From Apoda limacodes (lineage: Eukaryota; Arthropoda; Insecta; Lepidoptera; Limacodidae), in NCBI GenBank assembly GCA_946406115.1, contig OX291562.1:1828001-1892000 (forward strand): a stretch of DNA of 64,000 bases, written 5' to 3'. Positions 11,023 through 23,107 of the stretch are shown here, one piece after another. Each line of letters opens with the position of its first letter. Position 1 is the first letter of the stretch. The notes below the pieces were generated by a model. That model was not told the DNA's origin. It worked only from the letters and a program-made list of their open reading frames with translations, and ran no database searches. The translations under genes were made by a program, and so were the position numbers.

Positions 11023-11169
11023 TATGCATCATAAATATTCACAAATAGTAAACTAAAATGTTAGAGTTTACGAATTCGAATTAACAAATAGGAAATAAAA
11101 TGATAGACCAAATAGTTTGACTGGGCTGGGTTATATTTAAAGCAAAATAAGGAATTGAGGGTTAGACCA

Positions 11170-11400
11170 CATGGTTTAACTCATCACATCTGCTCATATT
11201 GGTTCACTGCTGGACATAAGCCTCTATGGCACGCCATTTCTCCCGGTCCTCTGCCTTCTGCATCCAGCCACCACCAGCCACCTTTTTAAAGTCGTCAGTC
11301 TACCGCGCTTGAGGGCGTCCCACGTCTTCCCATACGCGGTCTCCACTTTAGGACACGTCTGCTCCATCGGCCATCGGTCTTCCGACAGACGTTGGCCCTG
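11170..11400 (-). pseudogene. RTE-like LINE RT C-terminus, decayed
   Basis: On the minus strand fragments such as RRVLKWRPR, then GWMQKAEDREKWRAIEAYVQQ followed by a stop, are readable in shifting frames. This is the characteristic C-terminal end of RTE-type reverse transcriptases found in many lepidopteran genomes. Only the last ~75 codons remain, with at least two frameshifts. Confidence 0.7.
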
Positions 11401-11610
11401 TGTTTCCGGCAGAACAGAATTGGACCAATCCCTTTCTTCCTGGGATATCGTAAAAGGCGACTTAGAAGAAAAAGGGGTCTTTATCTCAACCCCAAAAACA
11501 GACTGATGTTAGGCAGCAGCCGGATATTCCGGCAGTAGTCTGAATTAACTGCAGTCACCAACCCGTTTGCCCAATGTGATACCTATGGGCAAAACCCAAT
11601 ATGGTGGTTT
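11401..11610. repeat. Unclassified dispersed repeat fragment
   Basis: Contains GGATATCGTAAAAGGCGACT and ACCAACCCGTTTGCCCA, short strings that recur in lepidopteran non-coding DNA. I recognise it as repeat-derived but cannot name the family; no coding potential. Confidence 0.4.
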
Positions 11611-12229
11611 AACTGGATTGGAATATGTCTAAACAACAAATGGGGCGCTGGATTTCATGTTTTGATTAACCTTTCTGTGATTCTAGCTCTTTTACGTCTG
11701 TTAAGTTTAAAACAACTTAAATCACTTTTCTACTGGATTCTGGAATGAAAACTACACATGAGAAAATTTTATTTTCTTACCTCACAATTTTTACCTCGAA
11801 AACAGTACTCAAATTCTCTCCGATATCGCAAGCCTTTGAAGATGACGAGGCTGCCCGTAGCAAGACTACGTGGAAGGCTAGACGCGTGACATGCGATCTT
11901 GTCTACAGTATGTATAACCCGAACCTTTAGGTCTGGGTATTATTATTTCCTCTTATGCTGTAACCATATCATGTAAAATACATACACAGGCGTATTATAT
12001 ATAGAATGTTCTTATGGGATAACTTTACGTTAATAATATAACTCTATACTTTTAATACTGAAGGTAACCAAGATACCAGTGGTAATCCTTTTCAAGTACA
12101 TTACTAGTAATTAGGGTTATATTTCCCAACAATGTATGAAGAGATAACCACTTGCTATGGTCAATCTTAGCCGATTTAGCAACCCCTGAAGAGTTAGGAA
12201 GGGGGCAAGGTGCATAAAGTTTCACACCA
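11611..12229. other. Non-coding spacer
   Basis: No ORF, repeat or element that I can support. The ORF at 11745-11930 has no recognisable motif and looks like chance. Confidence 0.4.
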
Positions 12230-12600
12230 CCGCACATAAAATAAAAAACCGGCCAAGTCCGAGTCGGTTTAGCGCATGAAGGGTTCCGTACCATTATTTA
12301 TAAAAACGGTAAAAAATCACGTTTGTTGTATGAGAGCCCCCTTAAATATTTGTTTTATTTTAATTTAATTATTTATTTTTAAATTGAATATATAACTGAA
12401 TATATTGTGAATATTTCTAGCGTCTACCTGTTGCCGTTATCAATATTGATCAAAAGCGAGCAAAAAAATCACGTATGTTGTATGGGCGCCCCCTTAAGTA
12501 TTTATTTTATTCTGTTTTTAGTATTTGTTGTTATAGCGGCTACAGAAATACATCTTCTGTGAAATTTAATTTTAATTTCAAAATCAGTTAATTGTTTTAA
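12230..12600. repeat. Lepidoptera-type dispersed repeat (GGCCAAGTCCGAGTCGG type)
   Basis: Begins CCGGCCAAGTCCGAGTCGG followed by GGGTTCCGTACCATTAT and AAAAATCACGTTTGTTGTAT. The latter block is repeated at about 12465 (AAAAATCACGTATGTTGTAT), indicating a partial internal duplication. A better-preserved relative lies at 55617-55925. No transposase is encoded; I treat it as a short non-autonomous element of unknown class. Confidence 0.6.
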
Positions 12601-12639
12601 GGTAATGTTTTGTTTTAGTAAAATTTTAGTAGTATTTGG

Positions 12640-13375
12640 CGCCATGGATAAAATACGTAGAATTTTCAAATATGAGTTCAAGTATGAGAATATTCAACTT
12701 GGAAATACCCCTATGCGTAAACAACACGTTTATTAACGACGAGTATGGGCCTAACACTGCTTGTACAAACGCGGTCTAATATTGGTTCAATCGTTTTAGA
12801 TCTGGATATTTTGAGTTGAAGACTGAGCCTCGCGGTCGGCCGGTAACTATTGTCGACAACACGAATTCAAATTCAAATAGATTATTTCTGAAAAATAGTA
12901 TACAATATCACTTTTTTGACGTACGTATAATATGCAAGGAATTTATAAACTACTATCTTGCCTACCTACTAATTGAAGGCGATAGTGGAAGCTGTTTCAA
13001 CTCAATCTACGGCTGAGCTTCCTGCGGGCTTTGGAGTTAGTGTCAAAACAACATTAAAGCACTTGCGTCAAATCTGTACTACTGTATGTACAGCACTTCT
13101 GAATCGGAATAGTAACGAGGAAACTCTAAATCGAATTGTTACCTGCGATGAAAACTGGATCCTGTACGACAACTGTAAACGTTCGTCGCAGTGGGTGGAC
13201 CTGGGTACAGTACATAATCAGTACGGTAAAAAACAATTACCCATAGGAAGGTGATGGTGACTGTCTGGTGGACCAGTGCCGGACTTGTACATCACAGCTT
13301 TTTACCGAATGGCACAACAGTGACGGCAGATGTCTATTGCCAAGGATTGCCAACTGACCAGCTCACCCCTGACGT
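12640..13375 (+). pseudogene. mariner transposase relic
   Basis: Decayed cut-and-paste transposase of the mariner family (DD34D). Readable pieces in order: a start-like MDKIRRIFKYEFKYE at 12643; the N-terminal DNA-binding region YWFNRFRSGYFELK and PRGRPVTIVDN (12780-12860); then, after an insertion, TAELPAGFGVSVKTTLKHL; an internal deletion; CTALLNRNSNEETLNRIV; TCDENWILYDN, holding the first catalytic aspartate; and VWWTSAGLVHHSF, TVTADVYCQ at 13255-13345. The second and third catalytic aspartates would lie beyond the point where the match is lost. Several frameshifts and a stop (TAA at 12778) make it inactive. Terminal inverted repeats were not identified. Confidence 0.92.
12868..12970 (-). 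mobile_element. LINE tail inserted in the mariner relic
   Basis: 103 bases split the mariner sequence between VDN and the expected KAIVEA block. They are bracketed by AATT at 12864-12867 and 12971-12974, a candidate 4-bp target-site duplication. Read on the minus strand the insert ends in AATAATCTATTTGAATTTG, resembling the A/T/G-rich 3' tails of the CR1-like LINEs elsewhere in the window. The remaining mariner joins correctly once the insert and one AATT are disregarded. Confidence 0.6.
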
Positions 13376-14170
13376 AGCTTAACTCCTATGACTATATTTC
13401 TCCTAAACTACGTATATTTATACATTTCGCTTTAATTATATTTTCTAGGTCTCTTCTATTTTATGAATTGTGCATGTTATGTAAATAACGTAATTCTATG
13501 TGTTCTCTAAAAACAAAAGATTTACTAGTAAGGAAATGATTTGCGAAAATTGTATATTATATAAGTGCAACTTTGTACGTACGTTTGTTGTCTTAACCAA
13601 TCGCAATCAATCCCACCGCAACCAACCATCCAAGTGAGCTTAAAATTTGGGAATACTTTGTCTACTAACCGATTTCCATCTGATGGACCTAAAGCCACAG
13701 CTATAGCTCGCTATAACAAACTTCTTTAGTATAATCAAGGACTTGCCTTGCCTTGCTCTGTCCACGCGGGCAGTTGGTTGAGTGATATCAGGAAGTCAAT
13801 TTACGCAGTATTTATTTTGATCTAGCCGGACCCTCGTCACTCCTCAAACCCTTGACCCACCCTCCTCTCCCACCCCCTTCCTACACGTCCGAGTGATCCA
13901 CTCATTGAACTAAAATTTGCTAACGTTAGTTCACTTCAAAAAAAAAAGACAGTACACAGGACGTATAAACGTAACTTCTGTTGTATAAAGTAATCTGTGA
14001 TATAACAGCCTAGTAAGATATTCCTTATTCGGTGGTATCTACTTATATAACATTAATTCATAAAATCCTATAAATTTGTATCAGCAACAAAGTTTCTTTA
14101 AGAAAGGAGTGTTTAAATTTGGGGTTGGGGTAGGGTTGCCAACTGTTGTACTTGAAATAAAGTATATTCA
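13376..14170. other. Non-coding spacer
   Basis: No ORF or element recognised. A C-rich patch (13845-13890, CCACCCTCCTCTCCCACCC) is the only notable composition change. Confidence 0.4.
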
Positions 14171-14189
14171 GGTTTTTTTTTTTCTTTAT

Positions 14190-14414
14190 TTATTGTTTAA
14201 AATACATATTTTTAGAGCTTCTCGCACAACTTACTAATTTACAATCTTTTTTAAAAACTTCATAGGCCTTATCACAATTATATCTGAAATTAAAATAAAT
14301 GAGGAGCTCATTATTTATTAAATTAATAGATGCTCTATTTCTATCCTCCCGCCACTTAGCATTCATTACTGAAAAAAGTGACAAAAATAACAAAAATATC
14401 GTAAACGAACGCAT
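14190..14414 (-). CDS. Possible small secreted peptide (74 aa), uncertain
   Basis: Minus-strand ORF starting at an ATG (14412-14414). The first ~19 residues, MRSFTIFLLFLSLFSVMNA, have the form of a signal peptide: a basic residue, a hydrophobic core, then a small residue at the cleavage position. The remaining ~55 residues are polar and contain three cysteines (in YNCDKAY, KKDCKL and VSCARS). Immediately downstream the stop codon overlaps a polyadenylation signal (CAATAAATAAAG) followed by a run of A, so the end resembles a processed transcript copied into the genome. No family is recognised. It could be a real short exon, a retrocopy of a small secreted protein, or chance. No introns or promoter are visible. 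Confidence 0.35.
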   Translation of the reverse strand: MRSFTIFLLFLSLFSVMNAKWREDRNRASINLINNELLIYFNFRYNCDKAYEVFKKDCKLVSCARSSKNMYFKQ

Positions 14415-15967
14415 GACAGTTTGTCACAAATGATACTAAAATTTTGATTTTTTTTATACCAATGCTAAACGAACAGATGACAGGTAATGAAAATAATGAT
14501 TCTGTATCCCAAAACGAACGCGCCCTTGAATATTTGACATTGACAGATTCGTTCAGAAACTCAGTGTGATTTGTTTGTGGCTGCGCTGCACTGAGCAGTG
14601 AACGCCCTCTGACTAAATAAATGTAAACAGTATTTTGTACACTTTATTTTTGTTCAACAGTAAAAAGTATAATTTAGTGAAAAACAGTATAATACTGTTC
14701 AAAAACAGTATAGGACAACGCGCGAGTAATGCCCCCGATGTTGCATACATCATCATCAATAATAAATGCTAATTCGTAACATGATGATGATCTGTCTGGA
14801 CTGTTGGAAAGAAAAGAATGTCAGTTCCGGTTGAGCCATTCAGAAGGTCGCATCGAGCTGGTATAGAATCATGATGGGTCCCGCGCGACTGATGGTTTTT
14901 AACTTGGAGAAAATTCGAGATTATTCGAACTTATTATATGTAGATAGTTCTTCCATCATGAGATCAAGTCTTTCTTAATTATCTATTTCAACTCATTTAT
15001 ATAAATATGGGTGACGCAAAAAATTAGAAATACATTTAAAGAAATAGCCTATGCTAAGTAAATAGTCCAATGAAAAATAAAAATAAGTAAATCGAGAAAA
15101 AGGGCATATGAGCAATAATTTGAAAAATATCATGTCTACAAAAAAAATAGAGCTTAAATAATGAATATTTATGTGTCATAGTAACTATGCAAAGATTCAT
15201 AAGCTACAGTTGCAGCATGTAAAAAATATAAAAAAATTACACTTTGAGAGCCTCTATTGAAATAAATCTATCACTTTAGCCTTTATACATAGGAGCTATT
15301 GATTGGTTGTAAGACCTTGCTTCGTATCAAATTTCACGATTCTAGGACGACGGGAAGTACCCCATAGGTTTTGATTTGTTTGTAAATGCCACAATATACG
15401 ACAAACATATACGTATTTCGGCCGTATTTTTTTTATTACGTTATGTTTACAACAATTTCAAAAAGATTCAGGTTGCACGTACAAATTATAGTACCTGGAG
15501 GACCGAGCTCTGCTCGTTTTTCTTAACAACGTCATGTATAGTCAAGTAGCTTTAGTGTTGCTGTGTCGGTAAATATAATAGTATTACTACTGGTAAATAG
15601 ATGTCAGGAAATGTTATATTTTTAGTTTATTATTACCTGAAAACACGGATAAAATGACGTTTTCTAATAATATTTTTTATAACGGCCTGAGTAGTTGCTA
15701 TTATGTTTGTACAGACTTAATTTTATTAACTGAAATACTAGCTCTGGCCCGTAATTTGTTTGCGTGGACTTTACTAATATACCCTTCGTCTATCGTCGGA
15801 TGGTAATCTATATTTATTCTAAGTTTCATCAAAATTGGTTCTATGATTTTGCCGTAACAAAGTCGGAACGACAAACAGAATGGGAAATAGGTATAAAAAT
15901 AGTAGACCTATAAGATAAAAACATAAATATATAAGAAAGATTCAATAATTTTCACGTTTTTTAAGCA
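14415..15967. other. Non-coding sequence with repeat remnants
   Basis: At 14713-14745 a short plus-strand relic (ACAACGCGCGAGTAATGCC) matches the last codons of LINE-2. At 15290-15385 (GATTCTAGGACGACGGGAAG) and 15785-15885 (GTTTCATCAAAATTGG, CCGTAACAAAGTCGGAACGA) there are pieces of common lepidopteran dispersed repeats. No coding region. Confidence 0.45.
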
Positions 15968-15996
15968 CGTGAGAGAAAGAGAGAGAGAGAGAGAAT
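15968..15996 (+). repeat. (GA)n microsatellite
   Basis: Imperfect GA repeat, about 28 bases. Confidence 0.85.
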
Positions 15997-16130
15997 ACGT
16001 AAGACAGAGAGAAGTAAGAGGGTTACTTTTTCCTTACCTTTGGTACCTCAATGGAACAACGTTGAGTTTTTGCATGTTGTTCTTGTGCATGTTGCATGTA
16101 TGCGATAAGATAAATATTAAATATACACTT

Positions 16131-16788
16131 GTTTTCTTTCTTTCTTTCTATTTTTTAACCGACTTCAAAAAAAGGAGGTTCATAGTTTGTCCTGAATGTT
16201 TGTCCGCGATTATTTCGCGTTTGGCTGAATCGATTTTGATGCAATGTAATTTTTTAATTAATCAAAATATTTTTTTAATCCGATTTTTTTTTTAATCCAA
16301 AGAAATACCCAAGTCGCTACAAGTGTGCCAATAATAATTTCAAGAGGTTCCTTGATTTCTCCTGGATCCCATCAATATATCCTGACCTGATTACCATGGG
16401 ACCATGGGTATCCGTTTGTTGTATATCAAAACTTTCTCCAAAATATAACAAAAACTTATATACATACATACATACATGCATACACACGTATACATACATA
16501 CATTCATACATACATATATACATACATACATTCATACATACAGATATACATTCATTCATACATTCATACATACAGACATACATTAATTCATACATGCATA
16601 CATACGTACATTCATACATCCCTCTTTATTTTGTAATCGTTTAATATTAAAAAGAAAGAAAACCGCATCTAAATCAGTTCAGCCATACGCGAGATATTCC
16701 TGGACAAACATACATACATACAATCATATAGATTAAACTGAGAACTTTCTTTTTTTGTAGTCGGTTAAAAAATAGAAAGTAAGAAAAC
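16131..16788. mobile_element. Foldback element with long inverted arms
   Basis: Left arm 16131-16246 and right arm 16661-16788 are inverted copies over more than 100 bases. The outer block is CTATTTTTTAACCGACT on both sides. The inner block pairs TTTGTCCGCGATTATTTCGC with its counterpart GCGAGATATTCCTGGACAAA. The centre is a CATA microsatellite. The block AACCGACTTCAAAAAAAGG is a very common lepidopteran repeat end; partial ends occur again near 17425 and 56770. Non-autonomous, with no transposase. Confidence 0.7.
16460..16618 (+). repeat. (CATA)n-derived microsatellite
   Basis: Imperfect CATA/CATTCATA array in the loop of the foldback element. It produces spurious long ORFs of Tyr/His/Ile repeats on both strands, which I do not count as genes. 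Confidence 0.9.
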
Positions 16789-19600
16789 CGGGAAGAGTCT
16801 TAACTATTGGAAGATAAATCCCAAAGGCACGGGAGGTTTCTATATAAATCTATTAACACATCCCGTTCTTTGTTTTGCTCGGCCTTTAACAGCGCGCGAA
16901 AACGCAGGTATATTCTCTTTGAGCGCGCGTGCACACTCACTGACTCCCTGGACATATACTATTATCTGTGACTGACTGTTGCAGTGGTACTTACTGGCTT
17001 GCGTCGGTTGAAAACAGGCGGCTACACGGCTGCCAACGGGACCGCCAACAGCGGTCGGGACGGCACGCCCGTCTGCAGAGGTCGTTGAAACTCAAACCGA
17101 AAAAAAGATGTCCAGATGGCAGCAATGGGCAAGGGGGTACCTTTTCATCACCTCTGCAGAACTTCTAACTACATACTTACTAACCATGAACTTCTAACTA
17201 CATAGTTACTAACTGTGGTTGCTAACCACGGACTAACAGCATTCTGTCGTGTGATTTTCGAACAGAAAGACGTGTCATGGCGCTGAATTTAATATAAAGA
17301 GTATGAGTGGCATTGGCATTAATGTCCGCGAGTGAAGATAAGAAAAAAAAGAAAAGAAGACTATGGGTGAAGCGATGGCTCAAAGAAAGAAAAATCTTAA
17401 GTCATCTTAATATTATAAATTTTTGAAGTCGGTTAAATTTTATTTTTTTTATATTTTCTCAGATAAAGTAGTTTTGACGGTAACATTAATCATCGACTTG
17501 TTTTCGTCTGCTTGATTTATAACTTTATTTATGCTTGCAAATCAATAGGACCCTATTTCGATTTATGGTCTAAGTAAGATAGATTTGTATGGAATTATTA
17601 AGAAATGCAGTAACTGAAATTATTTATCATTATTTTGGGTGTTAGTGTATGACATACAAATCAAAAAGGTTAAATTATGAAGCATATTCTTAATATAAAT
17701 CTAACCATACGTATGAGTAAAAGTGCGTCATATAATTAACTGACTCACTATTGATTAAGCACAACGTGAGCCATTCTATCTTGAAAAGATACTCTTAATT
17801 TTAATTGTTTTGGCTAGCTGTGGCATTCTGTCAGCCACAGCCACAAGTTACACAAGTCGCTCACGAAACGCGTTCTTGTGTGCGTTACGTTTATAAAGAT
17901 ATAGTTGCATAAACGTAAACGTGAGTTTAGCGGACGACCATATACTATATAATTTGTGCGGACGACTCGCAGCGACTACGATACTGGCGGTTATAAACCG
18001 CCGTCTCCACGGCCGAGCGCTAACGTAACGCCCTTCAAACGACCTCAGTTGCTAGTGCAGCTCTCATAACCAAAGACATTTGACTGTCAAGCGAAATTTG
18101 GTTACGATACCGCTGTCTTTACGGTCATGAACTACCAAGTTCACCTCTGTAAGGGTACTGGTTATGTGCCATGCATCAGATCCTTTACACTCGCGGTACC
18201 AAACGAAGTTCAGTCGAAAGTCCGAAATCGATCGATCGTGCGTGTGACTCGTTTATCGTGCAAAACTCGCGGTAGGGCTCCAGGTGGACCCCCAGGGGTC
18301 CACGGGAGATTCGACGAGGGTCTACATTGGCCTATCAAAAAAATGGGGGTTTAAATTTATCTGCTTTCGATAGTGAAGAACTAAAATGTTGGCTTGACTT
18401 CACCTATCTATGTAGGCAGATAATATTTTAAGAAGCTCAGCGACCGTTACTTGTAAAAACTTTTCCATATTTAGATATAGAGCAAATTTCCATAGTTAGA
18501 ACTAATCCTTACATTTTTGGAGAGTTTTGGGAATATAGTAGAAATGTAGCTGCAGGGGGTCCACCGGAACCAGCTAAATTTTGAAAGTGGTATATGAGAA
18601 AACAGTCTCGGAACCTCGTGCACGAACAGAATTAACACGTTCCTAATTTCGACCACTGAATTATAGATAAAAAAAACATTGATTAACTACATACCGTGAC
18701 TGACTGCGTTAGGGGAATCTCGGAATGGGTCATAAATTTCGTTTAGAGAACAGGTTCCACTCTCGAATATGTGTTGCCAGATTACATATCGGAAAACGAT
18801 AAAAAAATAAGGCTAAACTTCTTAAAAAACCACTAGATCTGGTGGCAAAACCACCTAAGTGGCAAGACGGCTTACAACGCGTGGAACAAAAATACGTTGG
18901 TATGTCTCTTTCCCGTGGCGTCGTGAACGCGACTCAAGGCAGATGGGGATTGGTTCTCAAATTCCAGCTTCGTAATTATTTCTCCCCAAAATACACACTG
19001 AATAGGAACCTACTTGCTATTTGTTTATTTAGTTAATTTGTTACTCAAGGCGAAACTAACTTAGTTTTTTGTTTACCTTCTTTTTATTTATGTTTATGGT
19101 CGACTGGACTTTTTATTTTTTCATGGGTTTTACGGTACTAAAATCAAGTTTTTTTAGACATCAACAACAATTTTTGCCCTAAAATCGCGAAAAAAAACCC
19201 CAATTTAGCAACGCTGAGTGACTGCTCGCAGTTTGGTCGGATTTGACCGTCCGTCAGCCGGTTCCTTTTGGCCGGTCGGCAGGTATGCAGGATGAAACGG
19301 CGAGCTAACTACGTCCGACCTGTACCAATAATCTGCAGCGGTACGCAAACTTCCTTTTGATCGTGGTCGGCTTTCCTGCGGTGATCGATGTCTGCCAAAT
19401 CGGAACGTGTCTTCAATATAGCATTCGTGAACCAACCGCATTCGGCTATTTAAAACAATGGTATTAATTTTTTCAAAGGAAACATTACGATATTTTAAAA
19501 GTACTGTATGTAATGTTTTGGAATTATTTATTACACTTTTTAATAAAGGCAACAAATATTAATACCGCAAAAGCAGCACTATCCGTGATTTTGGATTCAT
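16789..19600. other. Unclassified sequence
   Basis: No convincing gene. Several GC-richer islands break the A+T background: about 16960-17165 (with an inverted GTCTGCAGAGGT / ACCTCTGCAGA pair), 17860-18340, 18840-18970 and 19200-19440. They have short ORFs (18127-18354, 18842-19036) without recognisable motifs. A hairpin CTAGCTGTGGCATTCTG/CAGCCACAG lies near 17813-17845. Probably old repeats. Confidence 0.35.
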
Positions 19601-19677
19601 GACAATTGTTTACAAACTTAGGACCTCAACTCCGCTATATAATTATACTCATTAATTTTTATTTAAATTGGCAAATA

Positions 19678-20720
19678 CTTGCGGAACAAGCTGGCTTTGT
19701 ATCGGGTCGCAATACTCGCGAACAGATTTTCAACCTTCGCCAAATCATCGAGAAATACCGGGAGTTCAACCAACCACTGGTACTTTGTTTCATTGATTAC
19801 TCAAAGGCTTTTGATTGTGTGAGATGGCAAAACATGATGGACATACTAATTAAAATGGGAGTTCCAGAGCACCTCACCTTTCTCATAAAAAATTTCTACG
19901 CTCTACGTGTGGAGGAATATTCATCTGACGCTTTACATCCTGAAACAGGTGTGAAACAGGGATGCATCCTCTCTCCCAAACTATTCAACATTTACGGCGA
20001 GCACATCATCCGTGAAGCACTGGCTGACTGGGAGGTTGGCCTGTCGATTGGTGGCCACACCTTAACCAACCTTCGATACGCAGACGACACAACACTATTA
20101 GCCACTAGTATGCAGGAAATGTCTCAACTATTTAATCGCATACAAAACACGAGTCTGAAATACGTACTGCAAATCAACAAACCCAAGACCAAACTGATGA
20201 TAATAATAGACCGCTCCCAAATACTGTGCAAATTGAATTCCCCTCGCGATATGGACTTAGTCGATGGGTTCATTTACCTTGGATCACTCATTACCTGTGA
20301 TGGTACCCTGACAAAAACATCATCAGACGGATCAAAATAGCTAAGTCTGCCATGACCAAACTTAACAAAGTATGGAAGGACAAGAACATATCCAAGAAAA
20401 CTAAAACACGGCTCGTTCGTGCCCTTGTATTTCTCGTATTCCTATACGATGAAACATGGACCATTAAAGCCTCCTTTAAGGTCAGCATTGACTTTTTTGA
20501 AATGTGGTGCTGGCGCAGGATGCTAGGGATACCTTGGACGGCTTACAGACGTAATGTCTCAATTCTGGAAGAGCTCAAAATACCTACGCTTTTATCCAAT
20601 ACTTGCCGCACACGCTCTCTAAAATTTCTGGGCCATATTACTCGGCGAGGACCCGAGAACCTCGAAAAAACTATAATGATGGGAAAAGTGGAGGGGAAGA
20701 TATCAAGAGGTCGTGTATAG
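19678..20720 (+). pseudogene. RTE/BovB-like reverse transcriptase fragment
   Basis: The frame 19678-20340 covers the RT core: AEQAGFVSGRNTREQIFNLR, motif A CFIDYSKAFDCVRW, motif B' GVKQGCILSPKLFNIY, and motif C LRYADDTTLLA with both aspartates, then INKPKTKLMI and YLGSLIT. A single-base indel near 20302-20310 shifts to 20352-20720, carrying the typical BovB/RTE C-terminus (MWCWRRMLGIPWTAYRR, LKFLGHITRRGPENLEKT). The endonuclease and N-terminal RT are missing upstream of 19678, and the match stops at GKISRGRV. The polymerase residues are intact but the copy is truncated at both ends and frameshifted. Confidence 0.9.
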
Positions 20721-23107
20721 TCGCGGTCAGAAAATGTTTACCAACTTAAGGATCACAATTGCATGCACAAATTTAAGTCACAAGTTCTAAATGTCTATTT
20801 CATAATAATTTGATTGACCATAGATTATCTTTTTTCTAATATGAAAATCAATAGCTCTAGGACAGGGATTGTGCGGACAGACCCTTCGATATCTGTGGCA
20901 CAAGGTTTTGCCCGTGACAAGGAGTTTCTTCTTAGGCGCTTGAGATATTAAAACTCGTATATGCACACAACAGACCGATTTTAATTAACTTATGCTTCTA
21001 ACTTAATTCTAACACATATGTACAAAAATTTTACTTCTTAGCTTTCATAGCTATTAACTTGTTGAAGTTTTCTTGAAGACTGAATACAATTTCAAATCTG
21101 TTCTGTATTTATAATAAAAATGAAAAACCCCATCAGAGGGAGAGGTTGTTCCATAGAACCTTCTAGATTTAGTACTTAACTTATTGTACTTACTGTGGTG
21201 ACTTAAAATCTAGCCCATACAAAAACTTAGTAAAAGACAACATATAGTAGTCGATATGAACATATATCGAAAGTGTAGGTATATCTACCTAGCTATAAAT
21301 CGCTACTGACAGTTGGGGTCTCTATCGGCTATTGCCATCACAGTCACACGATTTGCGGCTTGACTATAAAATAACGCTGTTTTACATTTTTAGGTTTTAT
21401 AGCCAAACGGTAGGAGCTATAATGACGATTTAGGTGTCCTAAGATAGATCTTTCGGAGGCGGTTCCAACGGCACATAGTGGTATGTTCCATCGTCTACGG
21501 TTAGGCCGTAGTGAGAGAAGAGCTGGAATTTTAGCTCTCAGGGCTTTCTGCCTACACTAGATGACTACAGACCTTGTGTTATATGTCAAAAAATGGACCT
21601 AAAATTCGGGCATACCTTTCAGTGTTTTTGGTGTCTGTCAGTATGTTAAATCATGAAAAAATGTGTGATATAAGTTTTCAGGATTTTCCTTGTGCTCCTG
21701 TACTTCAGGGCTTAAAGTTACCTGTATGAAACCTATTTATCTTGGTAGATGCCTATGAAAGGTATCTAGTGATATATTTATCTTTATCCTATGTAACCCG
21801 GTTACTGAGTTATAAGCTATCGTATTTCATAAATTTACACGTAATTTGTGCCTCAAACATACTACTTATCGTAACGGTATGGATACCTACGTGTAGGGGC
21901 AAAGGTGTGATTTTAACCTGTAATGCTTATTTTAGGCATAGCCTAAGGACTTAATGACCCTAGCCAGGTAAAGTTTTAGACAGTCTTTCTCTTTTTTACC
22001 CATAGACCCATCCCTTTTGTATCTCTATCGCAGTCTTTTATTAAATGAGTGAGGGAGAAAGAATGTACAATACTCAACACGCTAACTATTTTCACCTGTA
22101 ACTTAATAACCGTACATACGGTCTATATAGAATTTTACATAGTAGTTCTATACATTTTTGCACAACAAATGGCATATGTTTTACATACATATATTAAACT
22201 AAATTTCCCGCTTTTTTGGGGATAGTCGTGCGTACAAGGTCGACAACATGTCGGTACTCACACAATAATATTTTTGATATCAACAAATAGTAAAAAGGGG
22301 AAATGAAACAAACCTATTCTACTTTCTTTTCATTCCCGATTCGACTTTCGTGTTGTGCGGTCGTGTCTTAGAGCGTCAAGTGCTCTCAGTGTGCTCCGTG
22401 CAGTGGTGACTCAGCTGGTGCGCATTCCTGTGTGGTGTTTTGCCTCAGCGCTGACGACCTCGAATTGTTGTTTGGATTATTGCCCGAAATTCCTGGAAAA
22501 TCGGCCTGAGTGTTGAAGCGCTGCTCGGCAGTGTGTATTGGCTGGGAAATTGCTTCTCGGCCCGCTCTGGTGTGTTTGCGCGTTCTTCAACGCGCCCATA
22601 ACGCGAAGTTTATCGAAGCGATACTGTGTGTTTTTGTGCGTGAGTGTGTGTTCTCGTAGTCGCGGAACTACTACGCATAGCGGTGACCCTCGCTTGCCTC
22701 TTTGACTGTTACCGGTTCGCCCGGTCTGAGTCCGGCTTTGTGTTAAATCGCTAGCGTAGTATTTCCGCTTCAGCGGTTCGCCGCTCCGTGCATTTTCGCG
22801 TTTTAAGTATCGATTGCGTTTAGTTTGTAGAAATCCAGTTCCGAGTGCTCAAGGGCTGGTGGGTGAGATCGTATAGCTCTTTTCAGAGTTGCGGTCTACC
22901 TAACGTTTCTTATTGATTCACGTCTCGTTGCTGGGGGGAAACCTAACGGTGACAACGTAACCCCGGCCGTAGGAGTAGGAGTTAGGTACACACCAGGAAA
23001 TCCGTAGCACTGCGGGGCGCCTGGCCACACTTAGGTATTCTTGCTCCTCGCCAGCAATGGTGGGGAGTCACTAGGCACTCAAAATCTACAACTCGGCCAC
23101 TCCCGCG

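Noticed and set aside
16317..16644. Two ORFs rich in Tyr, His, Ile, Met and Cys on opposite strands
   Set aside because: They are translations of a CATA/TATG microsatellite.
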